Shown here in pieces: positions 8,587 to 17,043 of a stretch of DNA of 64,000 nt. Position 1 is the stretch's first letter. Each line of letters opens with the position of its first letter. The DNA lies in the NCBI GenBank assembly GCA_014584345.1, contig JACTNB010000036.1, forward strand, positions 62,001 to 126,000, given 5' to 3'. This DNA comes from Planctomycetota bacterium (GTDB taxonomy: Bacteria > Planctomycetota > Planctomycetia > Planctomycetales > Planctomycetaceae). The notes below the pieces were generated by a model, which was not told where the DNA came from, made no database searches, and was given only the letters and a program-made list of their open reading frames with translations. The position numbers were made by a program, and so were the translations under genes.

Positions 8587-8940
8587 CTATCCGGGGTTTG
8601 AAAAGCCTTTGTCGGAGATTCGGCGTGGCAGGGATTCGGCGGGAGTAGCCGCTTCTTCGGGATCGTCCAGGCAGAGCCATTCGGGGGAACAGGCGAAGGT
8701 TTCGCGAAGTTCCTGCTTGACTTTTGCCAAAATCCGCGAGACATGCCCTCGCGGATGCCCGAAGACCTGCCCGATCGTTTCCTGTGGCCAACCGGCGTTT
8801 TCTCGCAACGCCAGGATTGCCAGGGCTTTCCAGCGGATCGCATTATCGCCCGCATAGTGTTCCTGGATCATTTTCCAGAAGTGTTCCGGCCCCACGCGAG
8901 GCAACATGATTTTTTCTCCTTCTTCATTAACGACCGTCAT
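8587..8940 (-). CDS. Small helix-turn-helix protein (sigma-70 region 4-like), first gene of the terminase operon
   Basis: 117 residues. The segment NAGWPQETIGQVFGHPRGHV (49-68) followed by SRILAKVKQEL reads as a sigma-70 region 4-like helix-turn-helix. The ATG at 8940 has a strong AGAAGGA ribosome site; the open frame extends further upstream but with non-protein-like text. It is divergent from the ThiF-like gene and heads the five-gene minus-strand run, so it could regulate that operon or bind a packaging site. No sigma region 2 is present, so it is not a complete sigma factor. Confidence 0.75.
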   Translation of the reverse strand: MTVVNEEGEKIMLPRVGPEHFWKMIQEHYAGDNAIRWKALAILALRENAGWPQETIGQVFGHPRGHVSRILAKVKQELRETFACSPEWLCLDDPEEAATPAESLPRRISDKGFSNPG

Positions 8941-9212
8941 GCGGTGTTCCTTCTGCTGGTGGTTAGTTCTTGAAATACGCGTCAGGCAGGGAGTTGAAGC
9001 TCCGTGTGGCCATTCATCCATCCCCGTTCCGGTGCGCGCGATGATGTCCCGGGTCTTGGAGGAGGTCCCGTGGTCTTCACGGCTGACTCCAGAAGACGGG
9101 GGGCCTATACTGACACAAGCACGGGAACGAGGTGAAGTGCGGTTTGGCATATCCGTAGCGTTATTTTTGTTTGTTATGCAGACGGCAGGATGGGACGGAA
9201 GCGGGGCAGGAC

Positions 9213-10244
9213 ATGTCGCTGGAACGATATCGCAAACAGATGCTGTTTGCTCCCATAGGAACGGCAGGGCAGACTGCCATTCGCGGGACCCGTGTGTTGC
9301 TGGTCGGCTGTGGGGCGCTCGGATCCGTGATTGCCGATTCCCTGGTCCGGGCGGGGATCGGGGCGTTACGGATTGTCGATCGTGATTTCGTCGATCTCAC
9401 CAATTTGCAGCGTCAGGTTTTGTACGACGAACAGGACGTGCAGCAACACCTGCCGAAAGCCGTCGCAGCCGTCGCGCGATTGCGACGGATTAATTCCGAG
9501 GTGACGCTGGAAGCACGAGTAACCGATGTCACGCCACAAAACATGCTGGAATTGCTGCACGATTGCGACTTGATTCTCGATGGGACGGATAACTTCGAGA
9601 CCCGTTTTCTCATCAACGATGCGTCCCTGGAAACGGGCATCCCGTGGGTGAGTGGCGGCGTGCTGGGATGTTCCGGGCAGGTGTTTCTGGTGGTACCGGG
9701 CGCCACGGCCTGCCTGCGTTGCCTGCTGCCGGAAGAACCTCCTCAAACGGAAACGTGCGACACGGCGGGCGTATTGGGGCCTGCCGTGAATATCATTGCC
9801 TCGCTGCAGGTATTGCGGGCGCTGCAGTGGATCTGCCGAGGCGATGCCGAACCCAATCGTTTTCTCACCGTGGTGGATGCCTGGTCGGGCCAGTGGCAGC
9901 AGATCGATCTGGCTCCGTTACGTTCGGCGGCGGTCTGTCCCGCCTGCCAGGGGGGCGAACGCGCCTGGTTGCGTGGCGCACGGGGGAGTCGCTCCGTGGT
10001 GTTGTGTGGCCGGAATGCCGTGCAGATCGCCCCGAGTGGAGAGAAAATCATCGATCTGGCCAGCCTGGAATTGCAGTGGGCCCGCCTGGGGAAATGCACG
10101 CGGAATCCGTTTCTGCTGTGGTTCCAGCCTCGGGAATTTCCCGACCTGGAACTCCACCTGTTTGCCGATGGTCGCCTGATCGTCAAGGGCACGGAGGATC
10201 TGGCCCGGGCACGGACACTCTATTCACGCTACCTGGGGGGATAA
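9213..10244 (+). CDS. ThiF/MoeB-family E1-like adenylyltransferase
   Basis: 343 residues. The Rossmann nucleotide site is VGCGALG (31-37), followed by IVDRDFVDLTNLQRQVLY, the family hallmark for ATP and ubiquitin-like protein binding. DGTDNFETR (123-131), two zinc-ligand pairs (CLRC at 167-170 and a later CPAC) and ETCDTAGVLGP (with the usual catalytic Cys182) complete the fold. The family adenylates the C-terminal glycine of ThiS or MoaD for sulfur transfer. The C-terminal 90 residues form an extra domain with no rhodanese motif. The ATG at 9213 is chosen over upstream in-frame starts because homologous text begins at SLERYRKQM. No thi or moa gene lies nearby, so the partner cannot be assigned. 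Confidence 0.88.
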   Translation: MSLERYRKQMLFAPIGTAGQTAIRGTRVLLVGCGALGSVIADSLVRAGIGALRIVDRDFVDLTNLQRQVLYDEQDVQQHLPKAVAAVARLRRINSEVTLEARVTDVTPQNMLELLHDCDLILDGTDNFETRFLINDASLETGIPWVSGGVLGCSGQVFLVVPGATACLRCLLPEEPPQTETCDTAGVLGPAVNIIASLQVLRALQWICRGDAEPNRFLTVVDAWSGQWQQIDLAPLRSAAVCPACQGGERAWLRGARGSRSVVLCGRNAVQIAPSGEKIIDLASLELQWARLGKCTRNPFLLWFQPREFPDLELHLFADGRLIVKGTEDLARARTLYSRYLGG

Positions 10245-10472
10245 ACCAGATTTCTCACCCGGTCAATAAATCAGGATTGCTGACTTCGACGAACCAGCCG
10301 CGCCCGTCAGGCAGTTCCTCAAGGAGTACTCCTTGGACACAACATCGATTCTGGCAATGCATTGCGGTAAACCAGGCCCCAGTCTGGCCCGCTTCCTGAC
10401 GGGCGCGGCTAGTTTTGTGGGCATTTTCGAGGCTAATTTACCGCATTGGTAACTGTGTGAGAAATGTGGGCT
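10245..10472. repeat. Dispersed palindromic repeat, copy A (about 228 bp)
   Basis: The copy has short imperfect outer ends (ATTTCTCACCC at the left, GTGTGAGAAATGTGGG at the right) and inner inverted arms at 10293-10311 (truncated) and 10384-10412 (TCTGGCCCGCTTCCTGACGG onward). The tail GTTTTGTGGGCATTTTCGAGG is shared with copies at 31033 and 61296. It lies between convergent genes and contains no ORF. It resembles a MITE- or REP-like non-coding element. Confidence 0.75.
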
Positions 10473-10577
10473 ACCCCAGAATGGTTCGGTTCGGGGCGCA
10501 GCCCCCGTATTGCCCAGGAAAATGAATTGGAAATCCCTGCTGCCCCTTGGGCTGTGGGTGTGCGCGAACCGTTCGCG

Positions 10578-11576
10578 TTACCAGTATTTTTCGTAATGGA
10601 CGTTGGTGCCCTCATCGTGCGAGTTGATGAGAAATCCTTGCTGGTGGAGGAGTTCGAGCAGGCCCGGAGGTTCGGGGAATTCCAGCGTTCCAGCCGAGTT
10701 CTTCCGGGGGATGCCGATCATGTCGGGGTTGCCGCAGAGGAAGACATGCGTATTAGCGGGATCGAGCGACCAGCCGAATTCCTCCTCGAATTTCCCGGGC
10801 TGCATAATTTCCTGCAGGTATTGTTTGCCGACGTAGTCGTCGCGGGTGGGGTCGAGATTTTGTGGTTCGCGCGTGGTATAGAGTCGGTAGCGATAATTGG
10901 GGAACGACTCGTTGAGTAAGTGCTGTTCGGTGAGGTAGGCGGCATCTTTGCGAAAGCGGGTGCAGGTCATGGAGGCAATCCGTCCCTGGTGACCACGTTT
11001 CAGGAGTTCGGCGGCCATGGCATTGTGAGGTGCCTCACCGGTCCCGGTGGCGGCGAACACAACATTATGCTCGGGACGGATTGCTTCGAGCGTGTAATGG
11101 CCGACGATATGCGTGCTCATGTGCAGCCGCGCGCCGGGTTGCAGGGCAAACAGTCTCGGCGTGAGGGGTGGTCTCCGGGGGAGTTCGTCATCGGGTCGGG
11201 GAACGAGCGTGATGTAGAATTCGAGGAAGTCGTAATCGCGGCAGCAGACGAACTGGCGGTTGTCGTCGAAGAGCGGGCAGGCAATGGAGTAGGCCCGCTT
11301 GATGAGTTTCTCGCGGAGATCGTCGGCCAGCTGGCCGTTCGCGCCATCGCAACGTGGTTCCCAGCCGCCCAAGGCGAGAATGGTGTATTGCCCGGGCTGA
11401 TAATCGAGTTTGCCGTTATCGGCGACAATGCGGATTTTGATCAGGGAGTTCTGAACGAAGGTGATGTTCAGAACCGTGGCGTTGTAATGTGCTTCACGCA
11501 GCGTCGTCGTATCCACGGCCGGTTCCAACAGGGAGTTACCAATAAGGGGGGGGTCTGGAATGTATTCGATATTCAT
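10578..11576 (-). CDS. Ferredoxin-NADP+ reductase family flavoprotein
   Basis: 332 residues. An FAD-binding beta-barrel includes RAYSIACP (FAD-binding RxYS) and an NADP-binding half includes FAATGTGEAPHNAM and HVFLCGNPDMIG. The protein ends in VHYEKYW, the C-terminal aromatic ending typical of Fpr-type reductases. It moves electrons between NADPH and ferredoxin or flavodoxin. The central part has an unusually long segment (about 75-150) between barrel strands. The ATG at 11576 has GAGGA 8 nt upstream; upstream in-frame codons lack coding character. It is convergent with the ThiF-like gene and separated from it by a repeat. Confidence 0.88.
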   Translation of the reverse strand: MNIEYIPDPPLIGNSLLEPAVDTTTLREAHYNATVLNITFVQNSLIKIRIVADNGKLDYQPGQYTILALGGWEPRCDGANGQLADDLREKLIKRAYSIACPLFDDNRQFVCCRDYDFLEFYITLVPRPDDELPRRPPLTPRLFALQPGARLHMSTHIVGHYTLEAIRPEHNVVFAATGTGEAPHNAMAAELLKRGHQGRIASMTCTRFRKDAAYLTEQHLLNESFPNYRYRLYTTREPQNLDPTRDDYVGKQYLQEIMQPGKFEEEFGWSLDPANTHVFLCGNPDMIGIPRKNSAGTLEFPEPPGLLELLHQQGFLINSHDEGTNVHYEKYW

Positions 11577-11919
11577 CGGGAAGTCCTCGACCCCTGAGAT
11601 TAACGAAACCGGGCAAAACATAAAAGTTGTGTCATTTGTTTTCCGAGTGATTGGCATGTAATGGATGTTGGTTTCTGTCGATGGAATAAATGTGGCTTTT
11701 CATTGCCCGTGCAGCAGCCGTAAAATGGCCAGGGAGTAACCTGCCTGGCTTGCGGTCGACCATGCTCTGTTTCCTGCCCCTCAGCCCCGACGGTACGGAG
11801 ACGAGAATGCCCGCGGACACACCAATGCAACCCCTTGGTATCAAGTGAGTTGCTCAACACGGGCGAGTCCATGGGCATACCCTGCCCGCGCTTTGACAAC
11901 GAAATACGGAATTCAGTTT
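11577..11919. other. Intergenic region between divergent FNR and DUF502 genes
   Basis: The 343 bp gap must hold the promoters of both divergent genes. I see no convincing ORF; open frames here have no recognisable protein text. No strong hairpin was noticed. Confidence 0.4.
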
Positions 11920-12975
11920 ATGACTCATCAGGATGGTCGGCGTCCCACGGCGATGCGAATTTTTCTGCGCGGGCTGGCAATCAGCCTGCCGAGCGTGCTG
12001 ACACTGGTGATTCTGCTCTGGCTTGGGAGCCTGCTGCACACGTACATCATTTCGCCAACGAACACCTTGATGACATTCGTCCTGGCGCAATTTGTGGACG
12101 ATTCCGTCCCGGCGGGGAGCCTGGTGGCTTTGCCGGATGGTCCCGCCCTGCCCTTCTGCGGCAAGAATTATCGCGTGACCCCCGTCGCGCGGGGGCATTT
12201 TCAGCAGAAGTTACGGGAAAGTGAACCGGAGGCGTCGGATCGCCGCTCGAGCGAGGAATTGAAGCAATCGTGGCTGGATCCGGTCGATGTGTACGTGATT
12301 CTGGGGAATCGAGGCGTGCCCTACGAGGATTACGAAACGGTAGCCCGGCGTATCCCGGAAAGTCAGATGCCCCGCAGTCACACGGGCGTGTACATGGAAC
12401 TGGTGGTGTCGCGTCACTTCCCGAGTCTGTTTCATGTGAGCCTGATCGCGGTGTTGATACTGATCGGGCTGATTTTTTTGCTGGGTCGATTCGTGACGGC
12501 ACGGATCGGGGCCTGGATTGTCCGTAAATTCGAAACGCTGGTGATTAGCAGCGTGCCCGTGGTGCGGAATGTGTACGGTTCGGTCAAGCAGGTAACGGAT
12601 TTTCTATTTTCGGAAAACCAGATTGAAGTGCGCCGGGTGATCGCGTTCGAGTATCCACGGCGAGGGATCTGGACGATGGGATTCGTCACGGGGGAAAGTT
12701 TGCTGGACATTTCCGCGAAGGCGGGCGAGCCGTGCGTGTCGGTGCTGGTGCCGACCTCTCCGATGCCGATGACGGGCTACACGATGAGCGTCCCTCGCAG
12801 TGATATTGTCGATCTGGATATTTCGGTCGAGCAGGCCTTTCAATACATCGTTTCCTGCGGGGTACTGGTGCCCGAACGGCAGAAATTCACCCCGGAAAGC
12901 TTGCGCGAGCAAATCGCGCGGCGGCAGACTCGCCGGTCGCTCCCCACGGAGGAGAAGCCCTCCGAAGTGCATTGA
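11920..12975 (+). CDS. DUF502 family integral membrane protein
   Basis: 351 residues. The first transmembrane helix (about 15-38, LPSVLTLVILLWLG) and a second (about 175-200, LIAVLILIGLIFLLGRFV) flank an extracytoplasmic region. The DUF502 core VPVVRNVYGSVKQVTDFLF and FVPTSP-like text (VLVPTSPMPMTGY) follow. The family is widespread but its function is unknown. The insert between the helices is longer than in typical DUF502 proteins and rich in charged residues. The ATG at 11920 is chosen because upstream codons are not protein-like. It sits 84 bp ahead of hemC on the same strand, possibly co-transcribed. Confidence 0.88.
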   Translation: MTHQDGRRPTAMRIFLRGLAISLPSVLTLVILLWLGSLLHTYIISPTNTLMTFVLAQFVDDSVPAGSLVALPDGPALPFCGKNYRVTPVARGHFQQKLRESEPEASDRRSSEELKQSWLDPVDVYVILGNRGVPYEDYETVARRIPESQMPRSHTGVYMELVVSRHFPSLFHVSLIAVLILIGLIFLLGRFVTARIGAWIVRKFETLVISSVPVVRNVYGSVKQVTDFLFSENQIEVRRVIAFEYPRRGIWTMGFVTGESLLDISAKAGEPCVSVLVPTSPMPMTGYTMSVPRSDIVDLDISVEQAFQYIVSCGVLVPERQKFTPESLREQIARRQTRRSLPTEEKPSEVH

Positions 12976-13059
12976 AAGACTACCGTTTTTGCGTGAGGCT
13001 GTTATGCTGAAAATTTGCCTCGGACAGCCCCCATTTCAGTACTGTCGGATTTTCTCGGA

Positions 13060-14043
13060 ATGCCTACTCCTCCCGAAACCCTGCGAATTGCGACCCGGGC
13101 CAGCGAACTGGCTCTGTGGCAGGCCCATCACGTAGCGGACCTGATCCGCGCCGCGTATCCCGAAATCACGGTTTCCCTGGTGGACGTGACCACCCAGGGA
13201 GACGTGGATCAGACACAACCGCTATGGCAACTGGGGGGGACCGGAGTCTTCACCAAGGAAGTGCAGCGGGTGGTGCTTGAAGGCAAAGCCGATCTGGCGG
13301 TGCATAGCCTGAAGGATTTGCCGACGGAAGTCCTCGAACCCGAGTTATGCCTGGGGGCGGTACCAGCGCGGGAATGTCGCTGGGATGCGTTGATTTTACC
13401 GCGTGGAAGTTCCCTGGTAGCGGAGGCCGACGATCCGCTGAAGTGTTTACCGGAGGGATCGCGTATCGGCACGGGAAGTTTGCGGCGACAGGCTCAGCTG
13501 CGGAGCGTCCGTCCGGACCTGCAGTTACGGGAGATCCGGGGGAATTTGAACACCCGTCTCGGGAAACTGGATGCTGGCGAATACGATGCGTTGATACTGG
13601 CAGCGGCGGGAGTGCTGCGGCTGGGGTGGAAGTCGCGTCTCTCCTGTTTGCTGGTTCCTCCGGTGATGCTGCCAGCGGTCGGCCAGGGGGCACTCGGTTT
13701 GGAATGCCGCACCGCGGACACGTCGACCCGGCTGGTTCTCGACGGATTGAATGATCCCCAGGCCCGACTCTGCACACAAGCGGAACGCGCGCTGCTGGGT
13801 GCCCTCCGCGCGGGGTGTCACGCCCCCGTGGGAGTCGATTGCGACATCACGGACAATCAATTGCGATTGACGGGGCTGGTGATGAGTCCCGACGGAACAC
13901 AACGTGTCCAGGCCAGCCGGGAGGTGACACTCTCGGCAGCGCCCGCAAACTGGAGTGCGCTGTTGGCGGAAGCCGACCGGCTGGGGACCCAGACCGCAGA
14001 CGCTCTGATTGCCCAGGGCGCGCGGGAATTGATTGACCGCTAA
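13060..14043 (+). CDS. hemC: Porphobilinogen deaminase (hydroxymethylbilane synthase)
   Basis: 327 residues, normal for HemC. It polymerises four porphobilinogens into hydroxymethylbilane in haem/tetrapyrrole synthesis. Key motifs are IATRASELALWQ (10-21), VHSLKDLPT (81-89, with catalytic aspartate following the pattern D in KDLPT), GTGSLRRQAQL (138-148), RGNLNTRL and the dipyrromethane cofactor site AGCHAPVG (Cys253). The start at 13060 matches the family N-terminus; an in-frame ATG at 13015 is possible but adds atypical residues. Other hem genes are not in the window. Confidence 0.97.
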   Translation: MPTPPETLRIATRASELALWQAHHVADLIRAAYPEITVSLVDVTTQGDVDQTQPLWQLGGTGVFTKEVQRVVLEGKADLAVHSLKDLPTEVLEPELCLGAVPARECRWDALILPRGSSLVAEADDPLKCLPEGSRIGTGSLRRQAQLRSVRPDLQLREIRGNLNTRLGKLDAGEYDALILAAAGVLRLGWKSRLSCLLVPPVMLPAVGQGALGLECRTADTSTRLVLDGLNDPQARLCTQAERALLGALRAGCHAPVGVDCDITDNQLRLTGLVMSPDGTQRVQASREVTLSAAPANWSALLAEADRLGTQTADALIAQGARELIDR

Positions 14044-14311
14044 GTGCAATCCGATTTCTCGCACTGTTGCCAGTGCTGCCAACGAGCCGCGTCGGCAGAG
14101 GCAGACGATCGCTTGAACACTTCGCGGCAGGTGCCGACGGCTCGGTATTCCTCGACGGCGCGAGAGCATGGCACCCAACGCCCCCACGGGTGCCCTTCGG
14201 GATTCCGTCATCCAATTTCCGACGCTGACGCGTACGGCTCGGAGTCAGGCTCGCACTGGCGGACAAGCCAGCCAGTGGCACACAGCCCGAAAAGTAAACC
14301 CTGACAACCCA
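14044..14311. other. Gap after hemC with a copy of a second repeat family
   Basis: The gap lies between convergent hemC and a small lipoprotein gene. Positions 14216-14283 carry the second dispersed repeat (see that entry). The rest shows no ORF or clear terminator. Confidence 0.45.
14216..14283. repeat. Second dispersed repeat family, copy 1
   Basis: The segment reads TCCGACGCTGACGCGTACGG..., then CTCGCACTGGCGGACAAGCC and CCAGTGGCACAC. A clear relative lies at 31316-31381 and a fragment at 19989-20010. The CACTGGC...GCCAGTG theme also appears in the hairpins upstream of aspS. Confidence 0.6.
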
Positions 14312-14593
14312 CTAGTATGTCGGGAGTTGTTCAATGGGAGCAAACGCAGTCGTGGGGACGGGCGTGCCGTAGTACGTGGGAGCGTAGTAGGCAGTGGGTC
14401 CATTCATGGGGACGCTCATGCCGGTCGGGCTGTAATACCCACCCCCTGCGGGGGCACCTCCCATGGGGGCACCATACATGCCTCCCTGAGGAGCACAGCA
14501 GCCTCCGCCATAACCGGCCCAGCGAGACTGGAAACAGCCAACGGAAGAAGTCAGCAGGACAGCAGACAAAGCAACGGTTGCCAGGCGAGACAT
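14312..14593 (-). CDS. Small Gly/Pro/Tyr-rich lipoprotein
   Basis: 93 residues. A signal peptide ends in a lipobox (LLTSSVGC, Cys about residue 20). The mature part is low complexity with repeated GG and YY text such as GGMYGAPMGGAPAGGGYY. It is likely an exported envelope or surface protein. The ATG at 14593 is preceded by AAAAGGA. No family is recognised; similar glycine/tyrosine-rich lipoproteins are frequent in planctomycetes (general knowledge, not checked). Confidence 0.7.
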   Translation of the reverse strand: MSRLATVALSAVLLTSSVGCFQSRWAGYGGGCCAPQGGMYGAPMGGAPAGGGYYSPTGMSVPMNGPTAYYAPTYYGTPVPTTAFAPIEQLPTY

Positions 14594-15054
14594 GTTCAGG
14601 GTTCCTTTTGAGGGGCTGTTGAGCTTGGGCCACCGTTTCAGGGTCGGTCCGCTGCTCGTGTTTAGGTTCTTGTTGGCAACAAACACAGATCACCGTTTGT
14701 TGCGAAGACGGGCACATTGATTCCGGGAGGGATCTTTCTCTCTCCCACGAACGTGGGCGGAAAGTATCGGAAGGGAGGCGGGGAGGTCAACATTTTCCCA
14801 AAATTCCGCGGGCAGTTCCCAATTTTGACTAAAGTTTTGGCGTCAACATGCCGCAACAGGTGCATATTCAAGGGGTTATGCGGTATTGCCTCTCTATTTC
14901 GGGCATGTGTAATCGTTACAATCCGCCCGGGAAACGGGGCGTGGGGGAGAGTTCGCGACGGGGAGGGAGGACGTTTCGGGGGAACTCGACCTATGTTTGA
15001 AAGGATGGTTTGTCCGAATCCTGCCATTACCGAACCAGAAACTCCGTCGCGACC
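14594..15054. other. Divergent promoter region between lipoprotein and HDOD-kinase genes
   Basis: About 460 bp between two divergent genes. There is no ORF with protein-like text. It includes an A/T-richer stretch near 14780-14920 that could hold promoters; no specific -35/-10 pair is claimed. Confidence 0.35.
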
Positions 15055-16971
15055 ATGCCTGCTGAAACCTCGCTCCCCACGATCGACTGGACGGCGCTCC
15101 GCAAGGAGCTGTTGCTGGACGATGGCAAACTGGAATTGCCAGCGAACTGGAAACTTCCAATTCTGCCCAAGACGGTGACCCTCTTTCTGAAGCAGGCGAA
15201 CCGCCCGGACGAGAACCTCCGCAAGTTGTCGCAGATTCTGGAGGTCGATTCGCATCTCACGTGTGAGTTGCTCAAGCACGTGAATTCCTCGGCGGTGGGA
15301 TTGCGACACAAGGCGACCAACGTGCATCAGGCCCTGGTGACCCTGGGGTTGCGGCGCAGCAAAATGGTATTATTGACGGCCGCCATTCAATCGAGCATCC
15401 AGAAATTCAACAGCCGTCTGTTCGATTTGCATCAGTTCTGGGCCGATAATCTGGAACGTGGCCTGTTTGCCCGAGAAATTGCGGGGGAGATCCAGGCGGA
15501 TCTGGATCTGGCATTCACGGGGGCGATGTTGCAGGATTTTTTGTTGCCCGTGCTGTCGCAATGGAATCTGCAGCGTTATATCGCGTATTGGCAGGCTCGG
15601 GAGGGTATTCCGAGCGACCTGACCGACTTTGAAATGAAGCAGTTTGGCGTGCATCACGCCCAGGTGGCAGCCGCCTGCCTGCTGCAGTGGAACGTGCCCG
15701 ACGAATTGATCTGCAGCGTGTTGTGCCATCACATGCGCTACGAACAGTTGCGGCAGCTAGGCTTGCTGGGGAGCCATGTGCATGCCGTGGCTGCCTCGTC
15801 CCTGCTGCCGGTCACCATTCCCCAATATCGTGACGTGGGTGTCCGGGTTGCGGAATGGGATCAAGCGGACGAATCGTTCGATCTGTGTGATATCGCCGAG
15901 CGAGTCGACGCGCATTACCTGCATCACGAGACGCACGGTTCCGACCGGGAGCCGCTAGTGCAGCGGTTGGAGCGTTGCCTGGTCAGCCAGTTTTCGATGT
16001 CCTGCCAAGGCGAAACGCTGATCAACCGGCAGATCGGCAACTTCATTCTGGAGAGCCGGATAGGTGAGGGGGCGATGGGGACGGTGTATCGGGCCCGGCA
16101 TACGCTGTTGGAGCGTCCGGTGGCCGTGAAGGTGCTCAACGGGAACAAATTGACCAGTCTGGACATTGCCCGTTTCGAGCGAGAAGTGCGGCTGAGCACG
16201 CGGTTGACGCATCCGAACACCATCTCCATCTACGATTACGGGCGGACTCACGACGGGTTGTTCTATTACGTGATGGAATACGTGGAAGGGCTGACGCTCA
16301 AGCAGTTGGTCCAACAGATTGGCCCCTTGCCGGAATGCCGGGTGATTCACATTCTGCGGCAGGTCTGCCAGTCGTTGCAGGAGGCCCACGCCTTGGGGAT
16401 TATCCATCGCGACATCAAGCCGGAAAACATTATCGTGTCGGTACGTCGCGGGGAGGGAGACTTTGTGACGGTGCTCGATTTCGGCCTGGTGGCGGAAGAC
16501 ACAAACAGCGGGGGAGCAGCGGCGGACGCCTGTATTTCGGGCACACCGTTGTACATGGCACCGGAATCGATCAACCAGCCGGAAATCTCGAATCCTTCGT
16601 GCGATCTGTATGCGCTGGGCGCGGTAGGGTATTACCTGTTGTGTGGTCAGCCGCTGTTTACCGGGAACGACGCCCTGGATATTTGCCTGAAGCAGGTTTC
16701 GGAGCTTCCCATCGCCCCCTCGATCAAGCTGAAACACCCCTTGGCCGAGGACCTGGAATGCCTGATCATGAGTTGCCTGCAGAAGTCTCCCCAAAAGCGG
16801 CCGGCATCGGTGGCTCAACTCGCGACAGCCCTGGAGGGCTGCCGGGCCGCGGGCGAATGGTCGGGCAACAGTGCGCTGAACTGGTGGGAGCAACATGCGA
16901 CTCAGCCGAAAGCCACGGAGGTCTTGCCCGGCGAGGCGACGGTGATTGTCGGCTGCGAATCGACAATGTAA
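15055..16971 (+). CDS. HDOD domain fused to serine/threonine protein kinase
   Basis: 638 residues from the ATG. Residues about 25-310 form an HDOD domain (LPILPKTVTLFLKQ, ILEVDSHLTCELLKHVNSSA). The C-terminal half (about 329-605) is a Hanks-type kinase: glycine loop IGEGAMGTVYRARH, VAVKV lysine (K359), HRDIKPENI catalytic loop, DFG in VLDFGLV and APE in MAPESINQ. All catalytic residues are intact. No transmembrane helix is seen, so a cytosolic kinase sensing through the HDOD domain is inferred. A TTG at 15010 with an AAAGGA site would add 15 residues. It is convergent with rnc. Confidence 0.92.
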   Translation: MPAETSLPTIDWTALRKELLLDDGKLELPANWKLPILPKTVTLFLKQANRPDENLRKLSQILEVDSHLTCELLKHVNSSAVGLRHKATNVHQALVTLGLRRSKMVLLTAAIQSSIQKFNSRLFDLHQFWADNLERGLFAREIAGEIQADLDLAFTGAMLQDFLLPVLSQWNLQRYIAYWQAREGIPSDLTDFEMKQFGVHHAQVAAACLLQWNVPDELICSVLCHHMRYEQLRQLGLLGSHVHAVAASSLLPVTIPQYRDVGVRVAEWDQADESFDLCDIAERVDAHYLHHETHGSDREPLVQRLERCLVSQFSMSCQGETLINRQIGNFILESRIGEGAMGTVYRARHTLLERPVAVKVLNGNKLTSLDIARFEREVRLSTRLTHPNTISIYDYGRTHDGLFYYVMEYVEGLTLKQLVQQIGPLPECRVIHILRQVCQSLQEAHALGIIHRDIKPENIIVSVRRGEGDFVTVLDFGLVAEDTNSGGAAADACISGTPLYMAPESINQPEISNPSCDLYALGAVGYYLLCGQPLFTGNDALDICLKQVSELPIAPSIKLKHPLAEDLECLIMSCLQKSPQKRPASVAQLATALEGCRAAGEWSGNSALNWWEQHATQPKATEVLPGEATVIVGCESTM

Positions 16972-17043
16972 TCCGCGATTCAGGAACAGCGACGAGCCCC
17001 GCGGGACGATGCTCGTCGACCGCTCGGGCGCCGGCGGAGCGCG

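Noticed and set aside
10245..10472. Repeat copies as coding sequences
   Set aside because: Short frames such as ARFLTGAA recur only because the DNA repeat recurs; they are interrupted and differ in length.
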